Below are positions 9,466 to 20,858 of a stretch of DNA of 64,000 nucleotides, piece by piece. The position numbers were made by a program, and so were the translations under genes. The stretch is from positions 806,001 through 870,000 of the forward strand of contig JBBPFI010000002.1 in assembly GCA_037974965.1 (NCBI GenBank). Direction: 5' to 3'. Source of the DNA: Dacryopinax spathularia. Taxonomy: Eukaryota; Basidiomycota; Dacrymycetes; Dacrymycetales; Dacrymycetaceae. The notes beneath the pieces were generated by a model. It worked only from the letters and a program-made list of their open reading frames with translations, made no database searches and was not told the DNA's origin. How positions within the stretch are numbered: position 1 is the stretch's first letter; each line of letters opens with the position of its first letter.

Positions 9466-11531
9466 CAGTCGCGCCCCCCGTTAACTATACCGCCAATTAA
9501 GCATCACCCCCCGCTTACTATCGAATTTGAGCCGGCCCGAGTCGGTACATAAGAAAGTCCCTATGATGATAAGAATCACCCCTCCTTAACCATATTATAT
9601 CACTATTCCCGCCCATTCAATATGTATGATTGTTAACCAGGATCAGGGTTCTGGAAGCTCCCGAAGTGCGGAGTGCGGAATCAAGTGGAAGTTAGTGGCA
9701 GTTTTGCGTGTCATCCTGCAGTTTCCACCCTATGCAATGGCTGGTGAGAAGCGACAGCGAAGTAACCACACATATGCACAGAAACTGGTCGTGCTGGACA
9801 AGCTCAAGGCAACCCAGTGGTCCCAGCGAGAAGCAGCCGCGTATTTCCGAAAAAATGGTTATCCGACATTAACCCAGCCCGTACTTGCCCAGTGGCTTAA
9901 GCAAGAGACAACCATTCGAGCGAGAGCAGCAGACCCAGTTCATGCTGGCTTCAAGCGGCCACGCCTGGTGGAGTTTCCTGAGGTAGAAGAAGCACTGGTC
10001 ATGTGGACCCAGCAAGCACAAGTCAAAGGGCTAGCAATGACCGATTCAATTATCCGAATGAAGGCCGACCAGTTTGCTACGCTACAGGGAATACCGAAGG
10101 AGGAGTTTCTTTCAAAATCCAATGGTTGGCTCCAGCGCTTTAAGCAACGCCATTCGCTTAAGCAATATCGGTATCATGGAGAAGCTGGGGAAGTTGCAGA
10201 GACTGAGGTGGAGCCCGAGATTCAACGTCTGCGAAAGCTCACGGACCAGTATGCGCTTCATGATATCTTCAATGGCGATGAAACTGGTCTGTTCTGGCGA
10301 ATGCCTCCAGATCGTACACTGGCAACACTGGCTTGTTCGGGGAAGAAGGGCGACAAGAAAAGGCTATCATACATGCTCACCACAAATGCGGCTGGTACCG
10401 AGAAGCTGAAGCCACTGGTCATCGGCCATGTGCAGAACTCTCGCAGTTTCAAAGGCAAACCAGCATCATATTATGGTTTCGATTATCACTGGAATAAGAC
10501 CGCTTGGATGAAAGGTTCAATCTTTCAACAGTACGCTTGCTTTGCTGCATTTGCTGGTTTTGCGCTCATAGCAGCATAGTTATGTATCAACGCTGGACCA
10601 GCAAATGAGACGACAAAACCGAAAAGTGCTTTTACTGGTCGATAATGCCTCGTCTCATATCTATGACCAGTCTGTGATCACAAATGTGCGCGTCGAGTTC
10701 ATCGCACCGAATATGACTTGCCGGATCCAACCAATGGATGCGGGCATAATCCGAAACTTCAAGGCCAACTACAAGCGGCATTTTTTCCAGCGGGCACTTG
10801 ACCAGGAAGCGGCTGGTGCAGTGGATCTCTACAAAATATACCAGCTGGAAGCGATGCGGTTGGCGGAGAAAGCGTGGGATGAAGTTACCAGCACAACTAT
10901 TGCAAATTGCTGGCGTCACACGAAAATCATCACACCACGGGGAGCAGATGGTCTACCTCTGCCAGATACTGGTCGTATTGAGATTCGACCTGGGTTTGCA
11001 CAGGATGACGGCCTCTCAACCTCAATTCAACAGCTTGAAGCAAGCATGCAAGAACTACAGAATGCTGGTGCAATCGGACCAGCAAGGGTGATGGCGATTG
11101 AAGAGTTGCTCAGCTTCCTGACAGAAGACCAGGGCCCACCTGAGCTCACGGACGAAGAAATTGTAGGGGAGGTCTTTGCACGCCAGCAGGTTGAAACTGT
11201 GCCAGATGATGTGGATTCCGACGATGAAGCATTACCACCAGTAATGACTGACAAGGAGGCAATGGCAGCTATTCGAGAGCTTTCTCGCCTTTTTGCTGGT
11301 CGAACTGAGCCAGAATTTCAGCAAGCGCTCAACCTCTTTCCTGGACTCCTTCGTTCACTGCGAGTTTCTCATGTCCAGCAGTTGGTACAACCCACACTGG
11401 CAGATTTTCTCTCAAAAAGTTAGTACCGGAGAAATTTCGCTTCCGGTGGTAGTACCCTAGCTAAAAATCACCCCCTAATAACAATATCTCTCCTCTGCAC
11501 CGACCCCGATTGTTAATCAGGGGTACGACTG
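9466..11531 (+). mobile_element. Pogo/Fot1-type (Tc1-mariner superfamily) DNA transposon, looks whole
   Basis: A 2,066-bp element. The ends are inverted repeats: CAGTCGCGCCCCCCGTTAAC at the left, and CAGTCGTACCCCTGATTAAC when the right end is read inward. Both sides carry TA (9464-9465 and 11532-11533), the usual Tc1-mariner target duplication. It encloses one transposase gene on the plus strand with an open reading frame and a single 49-nt intron. The repeat arms differ at a few positions, so it is not brand new, but coding capacity looks complete. Confidence 0.88.
9737..11423 (+). CDS. Pogo-type DDE transposase
   Basis: Exons 9737-10530 and 10580-11423 give 545 residues. The N-terminal 60 residues (HTYAQKLVVLDKLKATQWSQ...) form a psq/HTH-like DNA-binding region. 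A CENP-B-type HTH region follows, around residues 75-150 (VEEALVMWTQQA, then SNGWLQRFKQRH). The DDE_1 catalytic core (PF03184 type) carries FNGDETGLFWR (first Asp), KVLLLVDNASSH (second Asp) and MTCRIQPMDAGIIRNFKANY (third Asp), as expected for Pogo/Tigger/Fot1 enzymes. The 49-nt intron joins ...FQ to HYVSTLDQQMRRQN in frame. A longer start at 9626 is possible, but 9737 sits just ahead of the DNA-binding domain. The C-terminal 150 residues are acidic and less conserved. Confidence 0.9.
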
Positions 11532-11956
11532 TATCCCGTGCCCAAGCAGGCAGAAAGGAAGAAGGGGAAAAGGGACAAGAGCCTCAACCGATTTTCCAAC
11601 AACGAGTCACGCGTCGTCCGAGTCGCCGCCATTCCCGCACCCGCACTTCCGCCTTCCGTCCCTTCTGTCTGCCCTTACTGGCCGCCTTCTCGCCTGGGTT
11701 CTGCCTGATGTGGTTGGGAGAAGGGTCGAGGAAGGGGGGAAAGGGGGAGGAGGGGTATATATGCGCGCTGGTGGTTTGCTGGAGGGGTTTGGGGTTGCTT
11801 GACTTGGTTTGTTGCTTGGGATCAGAACTGCGGCGACTCCTCTCTCTTGGGCTCTTTCTCCCATCTACGTCTCTCGACAGTCTACGCTCAAGCAGTAAAG
11901 CCACCCAGCCAAGCCAATCACTAGCTAAGCAAGAACACACCAACCAGGCACCAACA
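11532..11956 (+). promoter_or_regulatory. Promoter region of the dioxygenase gene
   Basis: About 425 bp between the transposon and the ATG at 11957. A TATATAT box near 11756 lies about 200 bp upstream of the ATG; the transcript start would then be near 11785. The sequence just before the ATG (CACCAACA) is a good fungal start context. The transposon inserted just upstream of this promoter. Confidence 0.45.
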
Positions 11957-14497
11957 ATGGCGCACATCGACATCCTCCCCGTCGACCTCCCCCCCAACCC
12001 CTCCCTCTCCATGCCCATCTCCAACCCCAAGCTCGCGGCAACAGCCAAAAAACAGCTCCACTTCACCGGCGAGATCTTTCAGGGGTTTAACAGTCCGTGT
12101 CGGTTTGAGGGGAGTGTGGAGCAGCTTGAGGTGTTTGGAGAGATCCCGAGGGGGATCGAGGGGACGTTTTATAGGGTTATGCCGGATCATCATTATCCGC
12201 CTTATGTGCAGGTGCGTGCCGTTCGTTGGACTCCCTGCTCTCTCTTTGCTCGCCTCTCTCCTGCCCTTTTCTCCCTACCCTTCGACTCGTTTCGCCCCGA
12301 GAGGAGGCAGACAGACAGACAGGGAGAGGGGCGGAATGCATGAGTGTGAGACGCTCCGGGAACTGATTGCGTGGGCAGAACGACATCCACTTCAACGGCG
12401 ACGGCGTCATAAGCGCGTTCAAGATCCAAGATGGGGAATGCGATTTCCAGCAGATGGCGGTGAGGACGCATCGGTTCTTGGCGGAGAAGAAGTATCGGCG
12501 GGCTTTGTTCGGTGCGTCTCCCCTTCTTCCTTCCTTTCGTTTTATCCCGCATACATAGGAACAAGCAGCCGGGTTGCTGATGCTGCGAGACAGGCAAGTA
12601 CCGGAATGCCTACACCGACCACCCGCTCGTTGAAGGCGTCCTGCGCACAATATCCAACACGAACATCGTCTTCCACCGCGGGGTCCTCCTCGCCCTAAAA
12701 GAAGACGGCCCTCCCTTCGCGCTCAACCCCACGACTCTCGAGACGTACGGAGTCTGGGACTTCCAAGGTCAAATAACGACTCCCACATTCACAGCCCATC
12801 CGAAGTTCGACCCGCTGACGGGAGAGATGGTGTGTTATGGCTATGAGGCGAAGGGGGAGGGGAGCAGGGATATTGTCGTTTATACGGTTGATGGGGAGGG
12901 GAGGAAGACGGAGGAGGTGTGGGTGCAGGCGCCGTGGTGTGGGATGATACATGATATTGGGATAACGAAGAACTATATCAGTACGCACACTTTCTCTCCT
13001 CCTTCCTATCCCGACCATCCCTCTCCTCTCTCTTCCGTCCACCTCTCTCCCCTGCCGTCCCTAACCGCTCCACTTCGCTCTCTGGCTTCCCCTCCCCTCC
13101 CATCTTGTCCCATCCCATCCCATCTCCTCCCATCCCACCCTGTCCCTTGCCTTGCCTTTCTCCGGCGTAGAGCCCAGCTGACCCCCCACCCCCCACGCCC
13201 CCAGTCTTCCCCCTCACACCCATAACAGCCGACCCAGAACGGATAAAACGCGGCGGGAACCATTTTGCCTGGCAGCCGACGCTCGACCAAGCGTACGGGG
13301 TCTTACCGAGGAGAGGGGCGAAATCGGGGGATATGAAGTGGTTTTATGCGGATAACGCTTTTCATGGACATGGTTCGTCGTTCTCCCTCTCCTCTTCCTG
13401 CTCCTACTCGCCTTCTTCGGCCTTTCCGCCCCCGGTCCGCAACCCCCGTCCCACTCTCTGCCTCTTCCTCCCCTTTCTCCTCACCCCGCAGTCTGCTCGC
13501 AACAGACAGTGCGCAGCAGCTGACCACTTATCGCAGTGGCGAACGCGTACGAAAACGACTCCGGCCACATAGTGCTCGACCTAACCGTAGCAGACGGAAA
13601 CGTATTCTACTTCTTCCCGCCAGACGAATCCGTGGGCGGCCCTCCCAGACCCAACAAATTCAACTCTCCCATGCATCGCTGGGTGTTTGATCCCAACGCT
13701 CCTGATGGGACGCGGTACAAGCCACACGAGCTATATGACACGCAGGGCGAGTTTGCGCGCACGGACGATAGGTTCTTGGGCCAGGAGTATGAGCATTTCT
13801 TTTTGTGCGTGGTCGATCCGACGAAGCCGTATAATTTCCAGGTGGGTGTGCTCTTCCCTTAACTTCATTCTTTTCTCCTCCTGCTTCTCCCCCTGCTTCT
13901 CGCCTTCCAGCTTCTTCCCTCCCTCGTTCGCTCGTTCGCTCCTTCCCTGCACAGAAGGACAGTGGCTGACTCAGTTTGCGTGCGCAGAAATGCGGACCCC
14001 CCGTCGGAGGCCTCTTCAACTGCTATGGCCACTTCAACTGGCGCACGCGCTCCAAATCCCTCTGGTTCGCCGGCGACTGCTCAACAGTCCAAGAACCCGT
14101 CTTCATCCCCCGTTCCCCCACTTCCCCGGAGGGGGACGGCTGGCTCATGGGCCTCGTCAACAGACTCGACGAGCTGCGTAACGACCTCGTCATACTGGAC
14201 ACTGCGCGTCCGTTCGAGGAGGGGCCGGTGGCGGTTATCAAGCTGCCTTTCAAGCTCCGGACGGGGCTGCATGGGAATTTCGTGGAGGGGAGGGAGATTA
14301 GGGAGTGGGAGGAACGGTTGAAGGGGGAGAACATCCCGAGGCAGGACGTGGAGGAGGTTATCAAGCCTAAGCCGGGGAGCGTGTATAAAGATGGGCTGAA
14401 GCCGATTTTGAGTGGGATTATCCAGCCTCCTGCTGGGGCTGCCGAGGGGAAGGTGAATGGGGCGAATGGGACGAATGGCGTGAATGGGAGTCATTGA
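11957..14497 (+). CDS. Carotenoid/lignostilbene cleavage dioxygenase
   Basis: Six exons (11957-12211, 12379-12511, 12594-12980, 13205-13372, 13537-13841, 13988-14497) give 585 residues. The protein belongs to the carotenoid oxygenase family (PF03055 type): seven-bladed propeller enzymes holding Fe(II) with four histidines that split a C=C bond with O2. Candidate iron ligands are His in TAHPKFDP (about residue 198), MIHDIGIT (about 249), HVANAYE (about 314) and LHGNF near the C-terminus. The early stretch [17 protein letters not shown] and [11 protein letters not shown] is also typical. In fungi, close relatives cleave stilbenes such as resveratrol or lignin-derived dimers, or carotenoids; the sequence does not decide between them. 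The C-terminus ends in a short Asn/Gly-rich tail ([14 protein letters not shown]). Introns 1 and 3-5 are long (146-224 nt) and pyrimidine-rich; intron 2 is 82 nt. Confidence 0.92.
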
Positions 14498-14736
14498 GCT
14501 TGGTCGCGCGCGGGAGACACTGTTCCTTTCTTTTCGCTTCTCTCTCTTTTGTCTAGGTGGGTGACGTGTACTGGTCTCGAGATTACAATTCATTACGGAT
14601 TAAGCGTACAGATGACAGATAGTTCCTGAGCCGCATGGGTATGCCAAAGGAAAAGAAAGCAAATGAAAGAACAGAAGACTGGAAGAAACGCAACAACAAT
14701 TCTGAGAGAAACATGTGCCCATAACGGATAAGCACG
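14498..14736. other. Short convergent intergenic region
   Basis: About 240 bp shared by the 3' ends of the dioxygenase and GCP2 genes. No further feature seen. Confidence 0.4.
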
Positions 14737-17700
14737 TCATCCTCGCGCACCATTACTCCCTAGCCGGACGACCAGACTGAGAAGAGCGGTGTTTTCGCTG
14801 GAGGCGTAGAACTGCAAGCAGTCCATACAGACCTAGCGGGAACTGATCAGCAGGAGAGATAGAGTTAAGTACCACCGCAACGCACCTGGAACGAATGATT
14901 ATAGTTCGCCTCAAACTTCTGGAAAAACTCCCATCGTTTCTGCATATCCTGTTCTCCCCTCGCCGCCCACTTATTAAAGTTCGACGAATAGTTCGCAAAC
15001 GTCGAGCACGTGAGCAACAGCCTCGAGTAAACCTTCAAAAGCTTGGAGCTCGTGAGCATGCATTCTTTTAGGCAGGTGTCGAGGAAGTCGACGTGGTCTT
15101 TTAGGAGATGGTCGACGGTGGAGACTTTTTCGAGGGAAGACTCGAGCTTGCGCCAGTTGGGCTCCAGCACTTCGGTCGTCGCGTAGGCCATTACTTGCTG
15201 GACGAAGGCGAGCATGCGCGCGCGGAGGTTGAACACGCGGCGCCGCCAGGCTTCGTGTTCCGAGACTTCTTGGGGTACGGGGCTGGGAGGTGGGAGAGGC
15301 GAGGATCCAAGCCTTGATGAGGCTCTGGAAGGTGCAGCCGCGCGCGAGCCAGGACGAGAGGGGACGGAAGGCGTGGGTGTGACGGATTGGGAGAGGACGC
15401 CGCGGGAACGCCAGACCGGCTGGGATTGGTCGGTCCACATGCCCAGGAGGGCATGTTCGGTCACTTTGAGGTGAAAGAGGAACCGGAAGAGGAGCTGGTA
15501 CCGGAGGAGGGTCTTACGGGAGATGACGAGCGAGAGGGGGAAGGTGACCGTGTAGTCTAGCGTTAGGGCGTCCATCGCTTTCATCCTCTTCAGCAGACGC
15601 TCAAGCAATATGCGGGAAAAGGTCGCACCTAGTAAGTCCCGCTTATCTTTCTTGTCCTTATCCTTGTCCTTTTCCTTTTCTCGCGCGCTCTCCCCATGCG
15701 CCGCACTCCCCCCGGCGATCGACCCCAAATCCCCACTAACCGCCACGACCTTCAACAACCACTCATACAGCCCCTCCCGCGCCATAGTAAGCCTCACATC
15801 CTCCCTAAACCCCCCAACCCCCTCATCCGGAAGATTCATAGCGACCTCCAGCAGCGCCTGCAATTTGGGCAGGGAGACGCTGCGCGAGGGCTTGCGTAGG
15901 TCGGGCATGGCTAGGTCTAGGAAGTGCGTGAAGAACCCGGATTGGGAGAGAAAGAAGTAACGTTTTAGAGAGCGGAGACGCGGGATGAGCTGTTGGTCCT
16001 GGATGAGGAGGGTGAGGAGCGTGCGGTTGGCGTGTTGGTAGGCGTCTTCGATGCGTTTGTAGAACCTATCAGGGACATATTAGCATCAGCAACATATCAC
16101 ATCATCTCTGCTCTCTCTCTCCCGGCTTCCTTCTCTCGCTCGGGCTCGGGGAAATAGAGAAACACGCGGGGAGATGGAAGAAGAGAAAAGCAGAAGAAAA
16201 CACTCACGGCTCACAGTCCATCCCGCCCTCCCACTCCTCCCTCCTCCCCCCCACATCCCGTCCACACTCCCTAATAACATTCACATACTTCCCCGCCAAA
16301 AGCACCTTCCTCTTCCACCTCTCCAAAAACTCCGGCACGCACGCCCCGCCCGGCAGCCTCCCGCTCCCTTCCCGGGGAGGGGGGACACCAGTGGTCATAC
16401 GTTCTTTTTGCCCCGGCTCGGTGGGCGTGCCGTCACGGAGTTGGAACCGGCGGTCCCAGTATTCGTCGGTGTAGTCGCGGTCGAGGAAGGAGGGGGCGAG
16501 GGAGGGGTGCGAGCGGACGAAGAATTCCGAGTGGGGGTCGTGCAGGGTGCCAGATTCGACCCAGAGGAGGAGGGTGCGCGCGTAGGGCGTCGATAGGCGC
16601 GCTAGGAGGGGGTTGAGCAGTGCTGGGGTTAGCGGGTCCCTGCAACCCTTACTGTCAGCCTTTCCGCCTTGTGTGTCCTCGCGAAAGAGGGAAAGAGTGA
16701 GAGTGGGAGAGGGACGCACCCGGCCATCCGACGCATACAATCCCACACAACAGCAATAACCTCCCCGCCCAGAACCTCTCCTTCCTCTTCCGCTCCGGCG
16801 TTCAAGCCCTTAACGATCCCTCCAATCCCCCCGAGCCCCAATTCCGCATTCCTTCTCTCTTCCTCCGAGTCGACCTCACTTTCTTCTTCTCCGTCTGAGC
16901 TGCCTTCGCCGGGAGGGTCGAGTAGGAGCGAGGAGGTGAGCGTGTACAGTAGGGCGAGCGTGCGGGCGCTGGGGTCGAGGTGCGGCAGAAGGGAGTGGAG
17001 CGTAAGACCGGGCTCGCCAGGTCTGGGAGGGGAAAGGAACGCGTGTTCGAGCCTCGTCACCAGCGTTACGTGTTCCTACCAGTCCCCGACCCTTTAGCCA
17101 CAGGCACGAAAAGGAAGAGACCTCGAAGAGATGGGAGGACGAACCTGGAGGATCGCCCGCAGTGCTCCGCACAGAGCGTGGTTCACGAACCCGCACGACT
17201 CCACGCTCTTAGCGGCTATAAATGCTTCTAGGGCCGTGTAGTGCGTCGCGATCGGCAGTAATCGCTGCACGAGGTCTCTCATACTCGGGTCTATCCCCTA
17301 CCGTCAGCAGCTATCTTCGTGTAGGAGGAAGAGGAAGAAGGGCGTACCGAGAGAACCATTGCACTCAAACACCGCACCAGCGAGCGGGTCATCCACGTGC
17401 GGACTATCCGCCGAGTACTTGATGACAGACCCCTCAATGCCGAGCATAACATAGAGCAAGTCCTCAAGGACCATCGCTTCCTGCAGCTCCAAGCTCAAGC
17501 CCTTCAGGTTCACCTCTCCCTCTCCTTCTCCCGCTCCGCCGGTAGAGGCGCGCGACTTTCCCTTCCCGGAAGTTGAGGGGATGGCGTCCGGGAAGGAAGG
17601 TAAGGGAGGAGGGATGCGAGAGTTGAGCGGCGCTTGAAGGAAAGAGGGTTCGGCAGCGAAGGACGTTTCGGCCCATCTACTCGGTCCTACTACTCCCATC

Positions 17701-18011
17701 CCACCCAGTGCACCCAGTCCATCCCTACCATCTCGTGCTGCATGTCGTCTGCTCCTATCCCCCACTCCTAACCCGAGCCCGCCCACTCGGTCCCGCACCT
17801 CCTCCACTTCTTCCTCCTCTAGCACGGCATCCACATCCTCCTCTTCTTCTTCGTCCAACTCGTCAGATGCTCCGTTGACGGCTCGCAGACCTCGGCGCGC
17901 GGATGTGAGCGTGCTCGTTACTTTGTTCAACTGCTTGGCGGAGAGGCCGAGGGTTTTGTGTCGCCTCGTTGTGCGGGAATGGGGACGGAGTGGGGTGAAG
18001 GGGGTCGTCAT
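14737..18011 (-). CDS. Gamma-tubulin complex component 2 (GCP2/Spc97/Alp4)
   Basis: Six minus-strand exons (18011-17348, 17290-17145, 17075-16720, 16639-16208, 16065-14886, 14832-14737) give 957 residues. GCP2 pairs with GCP3 to hold two gamma-tubulins in the small complex that nucleates microtubules at the spindle pole body. Family landmarks: LEDLLYVMLGIEGSVIKY at the start of the N-terminal GRIP1 region, LLWVESGTLHDPHSEFFV, RSLKRYFFLSQSGFFTHFLD, SISLPKLQ-like SVSLPKLQALLEVA, DYTVTFPLSLVISRKTLLRY, and the C-terminal end DCLQFYASSENTALLSLVVR. The last 53-nt intron uses a CGCTAG acceptor; skipping it would lose this conserved tail. A Lys/Asp-rich low-complexity insert (EKEKDKDKDKKDKRD) and a Pro/Ser-rich insert interrupt the C-terminal half. 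The N-terminal 200 residues are acidic and poorly conserved. Confidence 0.93.
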
Positions 18012-18417
18012 CGTCGCCGTGCTTCAGACGTTGCTTTGAGTATCGCGCTGTGCAGAGGGCAACAACTGGCCCTTGGCTGATGTGCCTTTGTTGGCGGGAC
18101 TGTTGACAATGGTGGTCCGATTATTGGATTGACAATGATATGCCGACCACGCGCTGATATCGCGTTTTTGGGAACGCGTCGAAGTGAGTGAGACGCGCAG
18201 GACGACGGAGGCTTTTGCGGAGATTGGCACGTGTCGGGAGCCGGGATTGCAAGAAGCAAGGAAAGAGAAGTAAAGTCGCAATGCTAGCAGAAGCTCCCCG
18301 TCAACCTCATTTTCATTGAAATAATGCTCCCCCCGGCAGGCTGTCAGGATTCGTACCTCCCCTGCTACCCCTCTCACTCTTCGTTGTAGGTATGCAATGC
18401 GGGAAGAAGGCTTCATC
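18012..18417. other. Divergent intergenic region between GCP2 and locus L2
   Basis: About 400 bp carrying the GCP2 promoter and the upstream part of the L2 promoter. No gene seen. Confidence 0.4.
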
Positions 18418-18497
18418 AATCACGTGACAGACTTCTGATCTCAAATTGCTCCCGCGCTATGTATAAGAACGCGCGAACAAGCTCTGAATCACTCGTC
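18418..18497 (+). promoter_or_regulatory. Core promoter of orphan locus L2
   Basis: CAATCACGTGA (E-box at 18421-18426), TATAAG at 18462-18467 and AAGCTCTGAATCACTCGTC ending at 18497. The last block is identical to that of L1, the preceding ACA is also shared, and the TATA-to-block spacing is the same. Confidence 0.7.
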
Positions 18498-20315
18498 CCT
18501 TCGCTTCCCCTGCTCGATCAACTGCTGTCTTATGTCTCTCTCTACTGGAGATGCTCCTCTGTGCCTGTTAATGCAACTCGATGGGTCTGGATCTTCGGTG
18601 CTGGATAATGGTGGTGCGCTCTGTGGTCTAGGCTGGCCATCGTGATCGGGCCCTCTGCGAGCTCGTTTGCCCTCTTGCTTGGGTCTCCCCCACAGGACGC
18701 ATCGCTGCTGGCTCCGGTTGTCTCACCGTGGACAGCTCAGCTTCATGTTCTTCTCAGGCTGGAGGGCGCGCTCTCTTGCTATCACAGTCGATCGACACAT
18801 CATTCGAGCCCCAGCACAGCGCCCTGGTCCAACCCCTCTCGATCGGTGCAAACCTGGACTCAACAATCGCACCTGTGATCATGCATTCGTCATGATCGGT
18901 CATCATCCCGCATGACCTGCTCATCCTTCTCCATCTCCCTCCAAGAACTCCGCTTGCTCTGCTCCTTAGTGCTTCGTCTGCCTGCGCGTTTGCACAGCAG
19001 CGACTCAGCTAACTCGCCGGTACATAAACCGCGCGCTTGCGGCGGCCTCAACCATCGCTCTGGCTCTCCTCCTCCCGCGCGCCCGCGTGTATGTACCCTG
19101 GAATGTCTGACTCCCTCCTCACATCACATCGAGCACCTCGACTCACAATCACACACAGCTCGGTGCGTCGCTCGGTGCATACAGGCCTCGAACGCCCTTC
19201 CCACGCTCTCTTCGTCCTCCGTCCTCCGCCGACCAGTCCTTGGCATCTCTCCCTCCCTCTCGATCGGACGAACGTGCTCCCCTCCCCCCAGGCCTGCCCT
19301 AGAGCAACAGAGCAGCGTTCACGCGCATATACTCCCGCCCGAGCTCGCACTGACCACCCTCTGGCTCTATTTAAACCCCGCTTGGAGGGCGTTAGGGGGC
19401 GGTCAAGCTCTTCCTGCTACCACCACCTTCCCCCTCAGGCTTCCCTAGCCTGAGTGAGCGTCCCCTGCCCTAGAGGCCGTGGTTCCCCTTGCGCATATAC
19501 CTACCTACCTCCCTCCCTGCCTCTCCCTCCCTCCCTCCCTCCCTCCTCCCTCCCTCCCTCTGCGCATATACCTCCCTCCCTCCCTCTCCCTCTCCCTCTC
19601 CCTCTCCCTCTCCCTCTCCCTCTCCCTCTTCCCTCCTCCCTCCCTCCCTCCCTTCGTTCCACCCTCTCTCCACTTCGTTTCTCCCCCCTCCCTCCCTCCT
19701 TACGCCTTTCACGTCTCCCTCCCATTGTTTACGTCTCCTCCCATCGTCCAAATCCCTCTCTCATCGCTCACGTCTCCTCCGCATCCTCCACGTCTCCGGC
19801 CCATCGCTTACGTCTCCCTCTGTTCGGCGTCTTCTTCGCTTATCGTTCGTCACCTCCCTGTCTTTGTGACATCCTTTACTACCCACCTCCATCTCTCCCT
19901 TCCTCTCGCCTATCCGCGAGTCACCCCCGCCGCTGCGCGCGCTCCCTCCCCATCCCACCGCGGTTGAGCCCATCCATCGCTCCCGCATATATCATCAATC
20001 TCTATACCTGCTCCGCACCGTCGCCTACTCGGTCGGTTCAGTCCAAACCACTACCAAAACGGATATCCATCGCATCGATATCAACACGCGCAAGCGTTCG
20101 TCGTATCGCCCTCGACCGTCAACCATCACAGTCGTCGGTCTGCTCGGCTTGCTGAGCGCCACGCGCATCTAATTAAATACCTTCATCACCCGCTACCCCC
20201 TTCGTCACAACTCCTTCACCCGCCTCCGTATAACCTCCGCATCCATACCTCCTCCCCGAAAATACCATCCCGAACCGAGCACCACCCGCCCGACGCAATC
20301 CCCCAATCCATCATA
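18498..20315 (+). promoter_or_regulatory. Long CT-rich leader of L2 with GCGCATATA motifs
   Basis: About 1.8 kb without a convincing gene; the long frames here are Pro/Ser/Leu-rich readings of pyrimidine repeats. Three exact GCGCATATA motifs in sense orientation lie at 19323-19331, 19491-19499 and 19562-19570, and a CCGCATATA variant near 19983. Length and composition match the leaders of L1 and L3. Confidence 0.5.
19501..19700 (+). repeat. Pyrimidine simple repeat (CCCT/CCCTCT)n
   Basis: Runs of TCCC and CCCTCT units, interrupted by the third GCGCATATA motif at 19562-19570. The reverse strand is the matching purine tract, so this segment may adopt unusual structure and mutate by slippage. 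Confidence 0.85.
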
Positions 20316-20858
20316 ATGCAGTCCCAGCCCAACTGCTGCGCCTCCCCCCGTCCACCCACGCGCAGGGGGCGCCAAGACTCTGCACGTCCTTACGCGCCCA
20401 CCTGCTGTTGCAGGCCGGAAGCCGAATTCGCAGTTCACTCCTTTGCTTGTTTGCAGGCAAGCGCGAACGCGGCACCCTCGCTTCACGACCAACTCTACCC
20501 GATGCCGCATGTTCCCCCTGCCAGCGTCCTCGACGTCAAGGAGGCGCTCGTCGCCCACCAGGCCCTTCTGCTTGACTTCGAGCGGATGGAGCCTACCATC
20601 CATGACGCCTTACCGCCAACCCCCACTGCCACAACGTACTCATTCTCGGGTTCTCCTCTGCCCTCGGCAGTCCCCATCCTTCAGAACGTCCTCACCCGCT
20701 CCGCCGCGTCCGATGCCGTCACTCGCTCCTTCACCACCTACCTCTACCAATACCTGGTTGCGGCGCTCCCCTTCGGGGTTGAGCAGGAGCCCGCCAGCGA
20801 GAGCACCATCGCCGCGAGCGAAGAACGCCCTGGCTTCGTCCAGAGCGTGAGGGCGTGA
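20316..20858 (+). CDS. Orphan L2 protein
   Basis: Not recognised. A 180-residue single-exon frame placed behind the L2 promoter-leader just as L1 and L3 coding regions sit behind theirs. The first 50 residues are Cys/Pro/Arg-rich (CCASPRPPTRRG, YAPTCCCRPEAE); the rest looks helical (VLDVKEALVAHQALLLDFER, then a Thr/Pro-rich linker and SFTTYLYQYLVAALPFG). It lacks the L1/L3 N-terminus and the spaced Cys/His motif, apart from a weak echo in YAPTC. Alternative 3' end: a GTGAGG donor within the last few codons (near 20845) spliced to ...GTCGAG near 20980 would keep frame and add a hydrophobic end (PLLTGLFSSTATFISVFGFG). That would parallel the hydrophobic C-termini of L3 and, if spliced, L1. The start codon and the gene itself are tentative. 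Confidence 0.45.
   Translation: MQSQPNCCASPRPPTRRGRQDSARPYAPTCCCRPEAEFAVHSFACLQASANAAPSLHDQLYPMPHVPPASVLDVKEALVAHQALLLDFERMEPTIHDALPPTPTATTYSFSGSPLPSAVPILQNVLTRSAASDAVTRSFTTYLYQYLVAALPFGVEQEPASESTIAASEERPGFVQSVRA

Noticed and set aside
19454-20155. Long Pro/Ser/Leu-rich open frame in the L2 leader
   Set aside because: It is a reading of CCCT/CCCTCT simple repeat; all three frames are open here and none looks like protein.
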